Source: Streptomyces niveus
Lineage (GTDB): Bacteria > Actinomycetota > Actinomycetes > Streptomycetales > Streptomycetaceae
DNA length: 64,000 bases
Assembly: GCF_002009175.1 (NCBI RefSeq)
Contig: NZ_CP018047.1
Coordinates: 4,092,001 to 4,156,000 of the forward strand
Direction of reading: 5' to 3'
Made by a program: the position numbers and the translations under genes. Below, piece by piece: positions 20,551-29,290 of the stretch. Within the stretch, counting starts at the first letter, position 1. The number at the start of each line of letters is the position of its first letter. The notes under the pieces are model-generated. The model did not search any database and was not told the DNA's origin. It worked only from the letters and a program-made list of their open reading frames with translations.

Positions 20551-21186
20551 TCACCCCTCCTGGGCCCTCGCCCAGGAGAGATAGTCCACGATCACCTCGG
20601 GCGGGTTCGCCGCTTCGGCGAGCCGGTCCAGGTCCTCGGCCCGGTACATGTCGAACGGCAGGACCGGTACGGTGCGCCCGAGGACTTCGGTGAGTTTGCC
20701 GCTCGTGTGCAGATGGCGGGCGAGGTCGAGACAGGCGTCGTCGAAGTGGGCGATCAGGAGATCGTCCCGAGCCTCCTGCTCCGCGTCGTCCTCCGCCGTC
20801 TCGTCGTCGGGGGCGTCCGAGTCGTCGAAGTCCTCGTACCAGAGGCCGAGTTCCCTGATCTCGGCGAGGTGCAGGGCGGCGCCCACCGGATCGTCCGCCG
20901 GTTCGGGACCGTGGCCGACGACGCCCGTCGTCTCGTCCAGCGGCCAGTACGCGTAACTCCAGCGCACCTCACCGGGATCGGGGGCCGGATCGCCGTGCTC
21001 GGCCAGTACCCGCCGTACCTCGCTCTCGGTGTTGTAACCGATCGCGAGGTACGGGCGGCGCCAGTCCAGCGAGTCGTGGCGCCAGATCCGGAAGGAGATT
21101 ACATAGATCTCGGGCCTGAGCGGCGCCGGAAGCGACTCCAGCGCCCGCTCACCCGCCCGTCTCATGTGCTCCTGGAACGCCGTCAT
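20551..21186 (-). CDS. Conserved hypothetical protein (possibly DUF4303-like)
   Basis: 211 residues from ATG 21186 (MTAFQEHMRRAGERAL). The N-terminal half has a beta-rich pattern (PEIYVISFRIWRHD, RPYLAIGYNTE) followed by VRWSYAYWPLDE, which faintly resembles DUF4303. A very acidic stretch lies at ~118-140 (DDSDAPDDETAEDD). No catalytic motif is visible. It is 46 bp from the formate dehydrogenase gene on the same strand, and convergent with the LRR gene. Confidence 0.75.
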   Translation of the reverse strand: MTAFQEHMRRAGERALESLPAPLRPEIYVISFRIWRHDSLDWRRPYLAIGYNTESEVRRVLAEHGDPAPDPGEVRWSYAYWPLDETTGVVGHGPEPADDPVGAALHLAEIRELGLWYEDFDDSDAPDDETAEDDAEQEARDDLLIAHFDDACLDLARHLHTSGKLTEVLGRTVPVLPFDMYRAEDLDRLAEAANPPEVIVDYLSWARAQEG

Positions 21187-21232
21187 GGCGGGCACCCTCG
21201 CACATGGCGCGGAACGGGACCGCGCCGGGGGC

Positions 21233-22396
21233 TCAGCCCTCCTTCGTGGAGTACGAGTGCGCACCCGTGCCCGCGAGCGCCCCGCCTTCCACGATCAGGT
21301 ACTCGTCACGGATGGGCGTCCCGGCGAAGTACGACTCCAGGATCTCCCGCGTGCCGGCCGCGTACCGCGCCTGCGCGGAGAGCGACGAGCCCGAGATGTG
21401 CGGCGTCATCGCGTGGTGCGGCATGGTGCGCCACGGGTGGTCGGCCGGGGCGGGCTGCGGGTACCAGACGTCGCCGCCGTATCCCGCGAGCTGCCCGCCG
21501 CGCAGCGCGCGGTCCACGGCGTCACGGTCGACGATCTTCGCGCGGGCGGTGTTGATGAGGTAGGCGCCGCGCTTCATGGTGCCGATGAGCTTGTCGTCGA
21601 ACAGGCCCTCGGTCTCCGGGTGCAGCGGCGCGTTGATGGTGACGACGTCGCAGTGCGGCACCATGTCGGCGGTCGACTCGTGCCACGTGAGGTTCAGCTC
21701 CTGCTCGACGGCCTCCGGAAGACGGTGGCGGTCGGTGTAGTGGAGCTGTACGTCGAAGGGCGCCAGCCGGCGCAGGACGGCGAGCCCGATACGGCCGGCC
21801 GCGACCGTACCGACGTGCATGCCTTCCAGGTCGTACGAGCGCGAGACGGCGTCCGCGATGTTCCAGCCGCCGTCGAGCACGATCTGGTGCGAGGGGATGA
21901 AGTTGCGTACGAGGCCCAGCACCGTCATCACCACGTGCTCGGCGACGCTGATGCTGTTGCAGTACGTCACCTCGGCGACGGTGACTCCGTTCGAGATGGC
22001 GGCGTCGAGGTCGACATGGTCGGAACCGATGCCGGCGGTGACGGCGAGCTTCAGGTTCTTGGCGGTGGCGATGCGCTCGGCGGTCAGATAGGCCGGCCAG
22101 AACGGCTGGGAGATCACGATGTCCGCGTCGACCAGTTCGCGGTCGAAGACCGATCCCGCGCCTTCCTTGTCGGACGTGACGACGAGGGTGTGGCCGCGGC
22201 TCTCCAGGAAGGAGCGGAGGCCGAGTTCACCGGAGACGCTGCCCAGCAGATGGCCGGGGGTGAAGTCGGTGCCCTGGGGGGTGGGGGTGGTCTGGCCGCC
22301 CGGATAGTGGTCGATGACCGGGAGGTCGTCGCGGGCGTAGGTGGTGGGCTGGCCGTCGGTCGGGTCGTCGTACAGCACACACAGGATCTTGGCCAT
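21233..22396 (-). CDS. fdh: NAD-dependent formate dehydrogenase
   Basis: 387 residues from ATG 22396 (MAKILCVLYDDP), the family's start. A D-isomer 2-hydroxyacid-dehydrogenase fold oxidises formate to CO2 and reduces NAD. Visible family signatures are SQPFWPAYLTAERI (substrate side), TAGIGSDHVDL, NSISVAEHVVM, the nucleotide-binding loop GTVAAGRIG, INTARAKIVDRDAV and the catalytic-His region TPHISGSSLSAQARY. The PFWP and SDHVD motifs separate FDH from other hydroxyacid dehydrogenases. The LysR gene lies directly upstream on the same strand and probably controls it. Confidence 0.93.
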   Translation of the reverse strand: MAKILCVLYDDPTDGQPTTYARDDLPVIDHYPGGQTTPTPQGTDFTPGHLLGSVSGELGLRSFLESRGHTLVVTSDKEGAGSVFDRELVDADIVISQPFWPAYLTAERIATAKNLKLAVTAGIGSDHVDLDAAISNGVTVAEVTYCNSISVAEHVVMTVLGLVRNFIPSHQIVLDGGWNIADAVSRSYDLEGMHVGTVAAGRIGLAVLRRLAPFDVQLHYTDRHRLPEAVEQELNLTWHESTADMVPHCDVVTINAPLHPETEGLFDDKLIGTMKRGAYLINTARAKIVDRDAVDRALRGGQLAGYGGDVWYPQPAPADHPWRTMPHHAMTPHISGSSLSAQARYAAGTREILESYFAGTPIRDEYLIVEGGALAGTGAHSYSTKEG

Positions 22397-22498
22397 GACG
22401 TTGCGGCTCCTCGTCCGTTGCTGCGGAATGCTTCGGAAGGTGCCACCCACGGTGTGTTCTGGCGTCGGGCCTGGTCAAAGCGTTGTTCTCTATGCCGG

Positions 22499-22515
22499 GA
22501 TAGACGAGAACTATC
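22499..22515. promoter_or_regulatory. Candidate LysR-type operator upstream of fdh
   Basis: GATAG-N7-CTATC is an interrupted palindrome fitting the T-N11-A pattern of LysR boxes. It straddles the last codons of the LysR gene, about 105-115 bp upstream of the fdh start. An overlapping GTTCTC/GAGAAC repeat (22485-22511) adds symmetry. Assignment is inferred. Confidence 0.45.
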
Positions 22516-23488
22516 GTCGCCGCGGGGGTGGTCCGGGCCCGGGACCTCGCGTACCGTCAGGCGGCGGACTGAGATACGTGTCGAGTAGACCGTCCAGCAC
22601 CTCCCGCACGCTCACCCGGCGCGCGGTCTCCAACAGCGCCTTCGCCAGCACCGGTTCGGGGCTCCGGTCGGCGATCACCAGACCCACCCGCGGGCCGTGC
22701 GCGGGGTGTTCGAGCGGAACCACGCGCATCGTGGCGGGCACGCCGAACATATGCAGCCAGGCGTGCGAGATGACGCTCGACCACCGGCCCGCCGCCATGT
22801 GCGTGTAGAGGCCCGCGACGGTGTCGGTCTCGATGGCGGGGGTGACGGTCGCGCCCTCGGCGGCGAAGTACTCGTCCATGATGCGGCGGTTGCGCATCTG
22901 CGGTGACAGCAGGCACAGCGCCAGCCCGGCGACCTCGGCCCAGCGCACCGACCGCTGTTCGGCGAGCGGGCTGTCGTGCGGGGTCAGGAGCAGATACCGC
23001 TCCTCGTACAGCGGTGTCCTGCGCACCTGGCGCAGGCTTTCGTCGTCCAGATACGTGAGCGCGATGTCCAGCTCGAAGGAGGTCAGCCGCCGGGTGATGT
23101 CCCGCGACGACAGAGTCTCCAGCGATACGCGGACGAGAGGGTGCTGCTCGCAGAACGGTGTGGTCAGGAGGGATGCGGCGGTCAGGGCGGTGGGAATGGC
23201 GCCGAGCCGCAGCGTCCCGGTGAGACCGCCGCGCATGACCGACAACTCGTGGTGCAGCGCGTCGCGTTCGGCGAGGATCCGGTGCGCCCACAGCAGCACG
23301 CGCTCGCCCTCGGGCGTCAGCCCTTCGAAGCGCCGGCCGCGCCGCACGATGGGCACGCCCAGTTCGTGCTCCAGCTTGCGTATCGCGGCGGAGAGGGAGG
23401 GCTGCGACACGAAGCAGGCGTCGGCGGCCCGCGCGAAGTGCCGCTCGCGGGCGAGCGCGACCAGATACTCCAGCTGCCGCAACAGCAC
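22511..23488 (-). CDS. LysR-family transcriptional regulator of formate dehydrogenase
   Basis: 325 residues from GTG 23488, preceded by GAGGAGGAGGGG. The N-terminal winged helix is classical LysR (FARAADACFVSQPSLSAAI, then LEHELGVPIVRR). A periplasmic-binding-protein-like effector domain follows at ~90-300. A Pro-rich tail ends the protein. Same orientation as fdh and directly upstream of it, so it is likely a formate- or stress-responsive activator of that gene. Confidence 0.9.
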   Translation of the reverse strand: MLLRQLEYLVALARERHFARAADACFVSQPSLSAAIRKLEHELGVPIVRRGRRFEGLTPEGERVLLWAHRILAERDALHHELSVMRGGLTGTLRLGAIPTALTAASLLTTPFCEQHPLVRVSLETLSSRDITRRLTSFELDIALTYLDDESLRQVRRTPLYEERYLLLTPHDSPLAEQRSVRWAEVAGLALCLLSPQMRNRRIMDEYFAAEGATVTPAIETDTVAGLYTHMAAGRWSSVISHAWLHMFGVPATMRVVPLEHPAHGPRVGLVIADRSPEPVLAKALLETARRVSVREVLDGLLDTYLSPPPDGTRGPGPGPPPRRR

Positions 23489-23681
23489 GACGACCCGCTC
23501 CCCTCCTCCTCGTCCCTGCCGATCTCCCCGGCGCCGGCCCCCTGCACAGCCCCTTGCACAGCCCCTGCCCGGTCTACCCCCGGCGCGGCCCTCTGCCCGG
23601 CCATCCTCACGTATCGGGAGCCGTTCCGGTACGGGTCTGCGACCACCGGCAGCGGCGTCGCCGTTACGGCACCCGCCGGGG

Positions 23682-24644
23682 TCATCCCGGCGTCGACCGC
23701 CCGTACCGCGCCGCCAGGTCCCTCAAGTGGGCCACCAGTTCCGGTGGTTCCGTGACATCGAAGTCGTGGCCGAGCATGCCGAGGTGGACGGCCAGCGTCT
23801 CCACCGAGTCCGCGCCCGTGTCCAGGACGCACGTCGTCGCGTCGATCGCCTCCACCACGCCCACCGCCGGGTTGATCCGCTCGACGACCACGTCGGCCGG
23901 CGCGTGGACCGTCACGCGGGCACGGTGGCGCCAGGCCGCCGCCGAGACACGGCGGGAGACGTACGCGGCCACGTCGCCGTCCGGTGCCGGGCGGGGGGTG
24001 AAGCGGGGGCCGGCCGGGAGGCGGGGATCGACGCGGTCGACGCGGAAGGTCCGCCAGTCGTCGCGTTCGACGTCCCAGGCCACCAGATACCAGCGCTGGC
24101 CCCAGTTGACGACCCGGTGCGGTTCCACGACACGGCGCGTGGACGCGCCGCCGTGGTCCCGGTAGTCGAAGCGCAGCCGCTCGCAGTCGCGGCACAGGGA
24201 CGTCAGTGTCGTGAGCAGGTCCGCATCGACCTTCGGGCCGGGCCGGTCCGCGGGCACCGGGACGGTGTACGTGCGCAGCGCGTCGACGCGCCTGCGCAGC
24301 CGGGACGGCAGCACCTGCTGGAGCTTCGCCAGGGCCTGGAGCGAGGTCTCCTCCACGCCCGCGATGGCGCCCTCGGCGACCGTACGCAGGCCGATCGCGA
24401 CGGCGACCGCCTCCTCGTCGGCCAGCAGGAGCGGCGGCATCGCGGTGCCCGCGGTCAGGCGGTAGCCGCCGGTGGCGCCGCGGGCCGCGAGGACGGGATA
24501 GCCGAGTTCGCGCAGCCGGTCGATGTCGTTGCGCACCGTGCGCCCGCTCACGCCGAGCCGTTCGGCCAGTTCAGAGCCCGGCCAGGCGCGCGGTGTCTGG
24601 AGCAGGGAGAGCAGGCGCAGGAGTCGTGCGGAGGTTTCCAGCAT
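23682..24644 (-). CDS. WYL-domain HTH regulator (YafY type)
   Basis: 320 residues. N-terminal winged helix (SELAERLGVSGRTVRNDIDRL) is followed by GATGGYRL, a hallmark of this group, then a WYL ligand-binding domain (VEPHRVVNWGQRWYLVAWD) at ~165-235 and a C-terminal WCX-type extension. ATG 24644. Divergent from the epoxide-hydrolase-like gene with 63 bp between starts, so it probably regulates that gene. Confidence 0.9.
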   Translation of the reverse strand: MLETSARLLRLLSLLQTPRAWPGSELAERLGVSGRTVRNDIDRLRELGYPVLAARGATGGYRLTAGTAMPPLLLADEEAVAVAIGLRTVAEGAIAGVEETSLQALAKLQQVLPSRLRRRVDALRTYTVPVPADRPGPKVDADLLTTLTSLCRDCERLRFDYRDHGGASTRRVVEPHRVVNWGQRWYLVAWDVERDDWRTFRVDRVDPRLPAGPRFTPRPAPDGDVAAYVSRRVSAAAWRHRARVTVHAPADVVVERINPAVGVVEAIDATTCVLDTGADSVETLAVHLGMLGHDFDVTEPPELVAHLRDLAARYGRSTPG

Positions 24645-24707
24645 GAGTGGCAGCCTGTCCTGTGTTTAGGAACGAAGTCTTCCTAATACGACTCTACTGT
24701 TCTGTTC

Positions 24708-25865
24708 ATGGAGAACAACAGCGGCGGCAGCCGCACCAGCGCCGATGTCCGCCCCTTCCGCATCGAGATCCCGCAGGCCGAACTCGACGACCTGCGCGAC
24801 CGGCTGCGCCGCACCCGCTGGAGCGACGAGGTCCCCGGCGTGGGCTGGACACGCGGTGTCCCGGTCGGTCATCTCAAGAAGCTGGCCGCGTTCTGGGCGG
24901 AGGAGTTCGACTGGCGGGCGGCGGAGGCGCGGCTCAACGAGTTCCCGCAGTTCCGCACCGAGATCGACGGCCAGAACATCCACTTCCTGCACGTACGGTC
25001 GGCGAACCCCGCCGCCACGCCGCTGCTGCTGGTGCACGACTGGCCCGGCTCCTTCACCCAGTTCGCCGAGGTCGTCGGCCCGCTGACGAGCGATTTCCAT
25101 GTCGTCGTCACCTCGACGCCCGGCGTCGGCTTCTCCGGTTCGCTCAGCGCTCCCGGCTGGAACAACGGCCGGATCGCGGGCGCGTTCGTCGAGCTGATGT
25201 CCCGCCTCGGATACGAGCGTTACGGAGTCCAGGGCGGCGGTGGAGGCGCCTGGATCGCCACCGAGATGGGCCGGCAGGCGCCGGACCGGGTCGTCGGAGT
25301 CCACGTCAACGGCTTCATCACCTTCCCCTCGGACGACCCGGCGGACTTCGACGGGCTCACCGAGGACGAACAGGCGCGCCTCGCCCGTCTCCAGGAGTTC
25401 CGGGACGACAAGATGGGCTTCAACGCCATCCAGTCGACCCGTCCCCAGACCCTCGCTTTCGGGCTGACCGACTCACCCGTCGGCCAACTCGCCTGGATCG
25501 TCGAGAAGTTCAAGGAGTGGACGGACACCGAGGCGGAACTGCCCGAGGACGCCGTCGGCCTGGACCATCTGCTGACCAACGTGAGCGTCTACTGGTTCAC
25601 CGGTACGGCGGGTTCCTCCGCCAACCTCTACTACGAGTCGGCGCACGACCCGGCCGCGTGGGCGCCGAAGGAGCGCGGCACCGTTCCCACGGGCGTCGCG
25701 GTCGCCCTGCCCACCGACGTCGCGATCCGCCGCTTCGCGGAGCGGGAGCACAACGTCACGCACTGGACCGAGCTGGAACGTGGTGGCAACTTCCTCTCGC
25801 TGGAGCAGCCCGAGTTGTTCGTCGTGGACGTGCGCGCGTTCTTCCGTTCGGTCGGCGAGCAGTAG
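24708..25865 (+). CDS. Epoxide-hydrolase-family alpha/beta protein lacking catalytic residues
   Basis: 385 residues. An EHN-type N-terminal domain (RPFRIEIPQAELDDLRDRL...TRW) and an alpha/beta-hydrolase core mark the epoxide hydrolase family, and LLVHDWPGSF stands where HGWPGS is usual. The nucleophile elbow reads YGVQGGGGGAW (172-182) instead of GGDWG/GGDxG, so the nucleophilic Asp is Gly178. The catalytic His in GGHF is replaced: ERGGNFLSLEQPE gives Asn361. The lid Tyr segment FTGTAGSSANLYYES is kept. Probably a non-hydrolytic pseudoenzyme or one with new chemistry. Divergent WYL regulator likely controls it. Confidence 0.9.
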   Translation: MENNSGGSRTSADVRPFRIEIPQAELDDLRDRLRRTRWSDEVPGVGWTRGVPVGHLKKLAAFWAEEFDWRAAEARLNEFPQFRTEIDGQNIHFLHVRSANPAATPLLLVHDWPGSFTQFAEVVGPLTSDFHVVVTSTPGVGFSGSLSAPGWNNGRIAGAFVELMSRLGYERYGVQGGGGGAWIATEMGRQAPDRVVGVHVNGFITFPSDDPADFDGLTEDEQARLARLQEFRDDKMGFNAIQSTRPQTLAFGLTDSPVGQLAWIVEKFKEWTDTEAELPEDAVGLDHLLTNVSVYWFTGTAGSSANLYYESAHDPAAWAPKERGTVPTGVAVALPTDVAIRRFAEREHNVTHWTELERGGNFLSLEQPELFVVDVRAFFRSVGEQ

Positions 25866-25880
25866 GGGAGAGGCCGGCGT

Positions 25881-27155
25881 TCAGTGGGGTGGGCGGCGGG
25901 AGTTGGCCCCGGCCCACCGCACCAGCGCCGTCGCCGCCTCCTCCGTACCGCCGTGGCCGAAACGCTCTGTCAGGGCCTGCGCCCGGCCGGGGGCGAGGCC
26001 GAGTCCCGCCGTGGACTTGGCCACCGCGTCCGCCAGCCGGTCGCGCAGCCCGGACAGGCCCCGGGGGTCGGAGAGCCGGTGGATCACCGCCACGATCGCC
26101 CGCGTCAGCGCCTCCGGGACGGCGGACGGCGACGAGGCCGGGACGTCGTAGTCGGCGGGTCCGCCCACGTCCGGCCAGTCCAACCGCGCGTCGCAGAAGC
26201 CGTGTTCGGAGAGCAGGCGGGCCTGGAGGTGATGGGTCTCGTTGGCGGACGGCAGCCACAGGGTCGGTACGCCGGTCGCCGCGGCGTCGTAGATGTTGCC
26301 GAGGCCCGGCGTCATGCAGGCGTACGCGGCGCCGCTCATCAGGTCCAGGACGGTGTCGCGGTCGTCGGTACGGATGTCGGTAGGGACGTCGGTACGGATG
26401 TCGGTAGGCACGTCGGCACGGACGTCCCTACGCGCGTCGGTCTGCGCCTTGGGGGCGCCGAGCGCGGCCGTGACCCCGCGGCTCGTCGTGACGACGACGG
26501 AGCGGCCGGCCGGCTGCGCGGCCTGTACGGCGTCCAGCATCAGCCGCGCGTACGCGGCGGCGTCGGACGGTTCCCAGTACGGATTCTGGAGACCGCCCAG
26601 ATTGAGCAGCACGTGCCGGCGCCGCCCGTCCCCCGGCCGTTCCGGCCGCCAGACCTGCCGGGCGGGGAGGCGCGGGACGATCGGCGGCACGATCACGGAG
26701 TTTCGCCGCAGCGCAGGGTCCGCCGCGATCCGCTCGCGGACCCCGAAGAAGTCCTGCGCGATGTACAGCGCGGCGTCCCCGGCCACCGCCGGGATCTCGG
26801 GCCAGAACCAGGTCAGCGCGTCGTAGACCGCCACGTCCAGTCCGGCCCGCCGGGCCAGCGCGGCCTCCTCGAAGTCCATGGCCGTCACGAACAGGTCGTA
26901 CCGGGGTGCCAACCGCCGCAGCCACGCCAGCCGTTCGCCGTCGGACAGGCCCGTGGTCCCGTACACCGCGTGATACGGCGGCCGGTGCTGGAGGTCGAGT
27001 GTGTGACCGCCTCCGAAGTAGGCCAACTCGCCGCACAGCGGCGCCAGTTCGCGGGCCAGGGCCGCCGTCGCGGCGGGTGGGCCGAAGCCGAAGGGCTGGG
27101 CGTTCAGCAGGAGGCGCGGCCCGGCCGCGCCGGTGGCTGCCATGTCGTCTGCCAT
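25881..27155 (-). CDS. GT-B glycosyltransferase-like protein
   Basis: 424 residues from ATG 27155; ATG 27143 is possible. The N-terminal start RLLLNAQPFGFGPPAATAALA resembles the first Rossmann half of MGT/MurG-like glycosyltransferases. The C-terminal half contains ACMTPGLGNIYDAAATGVPTLWLP, which matches the donor-sugar-binding loop of GT-B enzymes. Between the halves lies a repetitive Asp/Thr/Arg segment (about residues 237-264) encoded by a tandem DNA repeat. Substrate unknown. Convergent with the preceding alpha/beta gene. Confidence 0.75.
   Translation of the reverse strand: MADDMAATGAAGPRLLLNAQPFGFGPPAATAALARELAPLCGELAYFGGGHTLDLQHRPPYHAVYGTTGLSDGERLAWLRRLAPRYDLFVTAMDFEEAALARRAGLDVAVYDALTWFWPEIPAVAGDAALYIAQDFFGVRERIAADPALRRNSVIVPPIVPRLPARQVWRPERPGDGRRRHVLLNLGGLQNPYWEPSDAAAYARLMLDAVQAAQPAGRSVVVTTSRGVTAALGAPKAQTDARRDVRADVPTDIRTDVPTDIRTDDRDTVLDLMSGAAYACMTPGLGNIYDAAATGVPTLWLPSANETHHLQARLLSEHGFCDARLDWPDVGGPADYDVPASSPSAVPEALTRAIVAVIHRLSDPRGLSGLRDRLADAVAKSTAGLGLAPGRAQALTERFGHGGTEEAATALVRWAGANSRRPPH
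26364..26447. repeat. Degenerate 12-bp (24-bp higher-order) tandem repeat inside the glycosyltransferase gene
   Basis: Seven imperfect 12-bp units beginning GTCGG or similar (GTCGGTACGGAT / GTCGGTAGGGAC alternate). They encode Asp-Ile-Arg-Thr / Asp-Val-Pro-Thr on the minus strand. All units keep the frame. Confidence 0.8.
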
Positions 27156-27367
27156 ATCGGCTACCCCAGGGGGACGGATCGGAGTGCTCGGTCCCGGCGC
27201 ACAATACGGGAGATGACTACCCTGAGTGAAAACTCGATGACTCAACGACGTTACGACCTGACGACGCCGCGATGTCGCGATGTCGTGACGCCCGCGACAC
27301 CACCGCGCGACGGTGCCAGGGCATGACGGCGTGACGGCGTGACGACGACCCCGATCTGGAGAGCGCG

Positions 27368-28231
27368 ATGACCACCACCACGACCCCCGAAACCGGCACG
27401 CTGGCGGTGCCCGGCGCCGTCCTGCACTACGAAGTACGCGGCAGCGGTCCGCTCCTGCTGCTCCTGGGTGGCGGCAACTCCGACGCCGCCGTCTTCGAGG
27501 GCCTCGCCGCCCATTTCGCCGTCGACCACCGCGTCCTCACCCTCGACCCGCGCGGCAACTCCCGCAGTCCGCTCACCGGCCCACCGGTCGACCAGAGCAT
27601 CGAGGCCCACGCCGAGGACGCGGCCCTCCTGCTCGACCGGGTGGCCGTCCCCGACGAGCCGGTTCAGGTCTTCGGCAGCTGTTCGGGCGGCCTCATCGCG
27701 CTCCAGCTCGCGCTGGGACTCGCCGTCCGGCGGCCGGAGCGGATCGCCGCCCTGGTCGTACACGAACCGCCCGCTTTCGCGCTGCTGCCCGACGCCGTCG
27801 AGCGGCTGGCCTTCCTGGACGCCGTCCACGCCACGTACCGCCGCGAGGGGGTCCCGGCGGCGATGGAGCTGTTCAGCGCCGTCTTCGGCGGCCGTCCCGC
27901 GCCGGTGCTGCCCGAGGCGCACGACAACACCGATTTCTTCCTGGCGCATGTGATGCGCCCGTTCACGCGTTTCGTGCCCGACTTCGCGGCGCTCGCCCCG
28001 CTGGCCGGGCGCATCGTGGTGGCCGGCGGTGAGGACTCGCGCACGCACGACGTGCACCGCCCGGCGGTCGCGCTGGCCGAACGCCTCGGCAAGGAACTGG
28101 TGATGTTCCCCGGCGGCCATGTCGGCTACGCGAAGTGGCCCGACGAGTTCGGCCTGCTGCTCCGCACGGTGCTGGCCGGGTCCGCGCCCGCGAGGATGGC
28201 GGAGGGTGTGGTGGCGGAGGGTGTGGGATGA
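27368..28231 (+). CDS. Alpha/beta hydrolase
   Basis: 287 residues from ATG 27368, with GGAGAGCG upstream. The fold is intact: LLLLLGGGNSDAAVF oxyanion region, LDPRGNSRS, nucleophile elbow GSCSGG (Ser at ~101), an acid after VVAGGEDSR, and His in FPGGHVGYA. Serine hydrolase of unknown substrate. Monocistronic. Its 3' end carries a GTGGCGGAGG-like repeat (AEGVVAEGVG). Confidence 0.88.
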   Translation: MTTTTTPETGTLAVPGAVLHYEVRGSGPLLLLLGGGNSDAAVFEGLAAHFAVDHRVLTLDPRGNSRSPLTGPPVDQSIEAHAEDAALLLDRVAVPDEPVQVFGSCSGGLIALQLALGLAVRRPERIAALVVHEPPAFALLPDAVERLAFLDAVHATYRREGVPAAMELFSAVFGGRPAPVLPEAHDNTDFFLAHVMRPFTRFVPDFAALAPLAGRIVVAGGEDSRTHDVHRPAVALAERLGKELVMFPGGHVGYAKWPDEFGLLLRTVLAGSAPARMAEGVVAEGVG

Positions 28232-28261
28232 GGTGCGGTGAGGTGGGGCCGTCAGGGGGCG

Positions 28262-29044
28262 TCAGAGGCCACCGCCGTGGGTGACGCGGATCTTGGACTG
28301 GCCGTGCGGCAGGTCCTCCCAGTCGGGCATGAAGCGCGCCGTCAGGCCGTGCTGTTCGGCCAGGGCGATCAGTGTCTCCGTACGGTAGTAGAAGTCCTCC
28401 CGCAGGACTTGGTGCTCCCTGCCCTCGGTGCGGTCGAAGGTGAAGTCGAACCAGCCGCCCGGCGCCAGCACCCGGCCGACGTGCGCCAGGCACTCGTCGA
28501 TCACCGGCAGCGGTGAGTGCGAGAAGACACTGTGGGCGTGGACCACGTCGAAGTGCGCGTCGGGGAGGAAGGCGAACTTCAGGTCGCGGACCGGGGTGAG
28601 GGTGGGGAGACGGTCCTGGAGTCCGTGGCGGACGAGGGTGTCCTGGGCGGCGGCGAGTATGTCGGGGGAGATGTCGATGCCGTAGTAGTGCCCCGGCTCC
28701 AGATGGCCGATGAACCGCCAGCCCGCGCGCAGGTTGCCGCAGCCGATCTCCAGCATCCGGTGCCCGGGGCGCAGGCCGTGGCCGATGAGGTAGTCGAACT
28801 GCATCGAGCCGAGGGCCAGCCACCGTTCGTGGCTGCGGCTGCCGACCGCCGCGTCCGGGTCGGCACGGGTGTCGGAGCGCATCACGGCGCGGTAGTAGGA
28901 GATGTGGTCCGGCCAGCGGTAGCGCAGCCAGGTGTCCCGGGCGGCGCGGGCCAGATGGCGCGGTGCCCGGTCGGGGTGGCGCAGCGCGTAGGCGACGCGG
29001 TGGCCGAGCGCGGCACGGTTGACGGTGACGTTCCTGGCGGGCAT
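28262..29044 (-). CDS. SAM-dependent methyltransferase
   Basis: 260 residues from ATG 29044. Class I methyltransferase: motif I LEIGCGNLRAG (about residue 96), acidic end of strand 2 YYGIDISPD, then FDVVHAHSVFSH and GGWFDFTF. A basic helical N-terminal segment (1-60) precedes it. Small-molecule or glycan methylation is likely, but the substrate is not deducible. Convergent with the hydrolase and divergent from the sensor kinase gene. Confidence 0.87.
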   Translation of the reverse strand: MPARNVTVNRAALGHRVAYALRHPDRAPRHLARAARDTWLRYRWPDHISYYRAVMRSDTRADPDAAVGSRSHERWLALGSMQFDYLIGHGLRPGHRMLEIGCGNLRAGWRFIGHLEPGHYYGIDISPDILAAAQDTLVRHGLQDRLPTLTPVRDLKFAFLPDAHFDVVHAHSVFSHSPLPVIDECLAHVGRVLAPGGWFDFTFDRTEGREHQVLREDFYYRTETLIALAEQHGLTARFMPDWEDLPHGQSKIRVTHGGGL

Positions 29045-29290
29045 GTGTCGATTCCCTTACGTGCCGGTGGTGTTGGGGCGGTGGCGGGGGCGCTGCTGGG
29101 GGCGCTGTCACCAGCCTCGGCGCGGTCGGGGCATGGTGGTACGGCGTACCGGCCCCGTTTCGCGACCGGTACGGGCGACAGCCGTGTCAACCGATCGGCT
29201 GATGCGGGACCGGGGCCGGCACGTTAGGACGGAAACAGAACACGTGGCCCGTCCGGCTGCGGAGCGACGGCTGGGGAGGCGGCGGCATCC

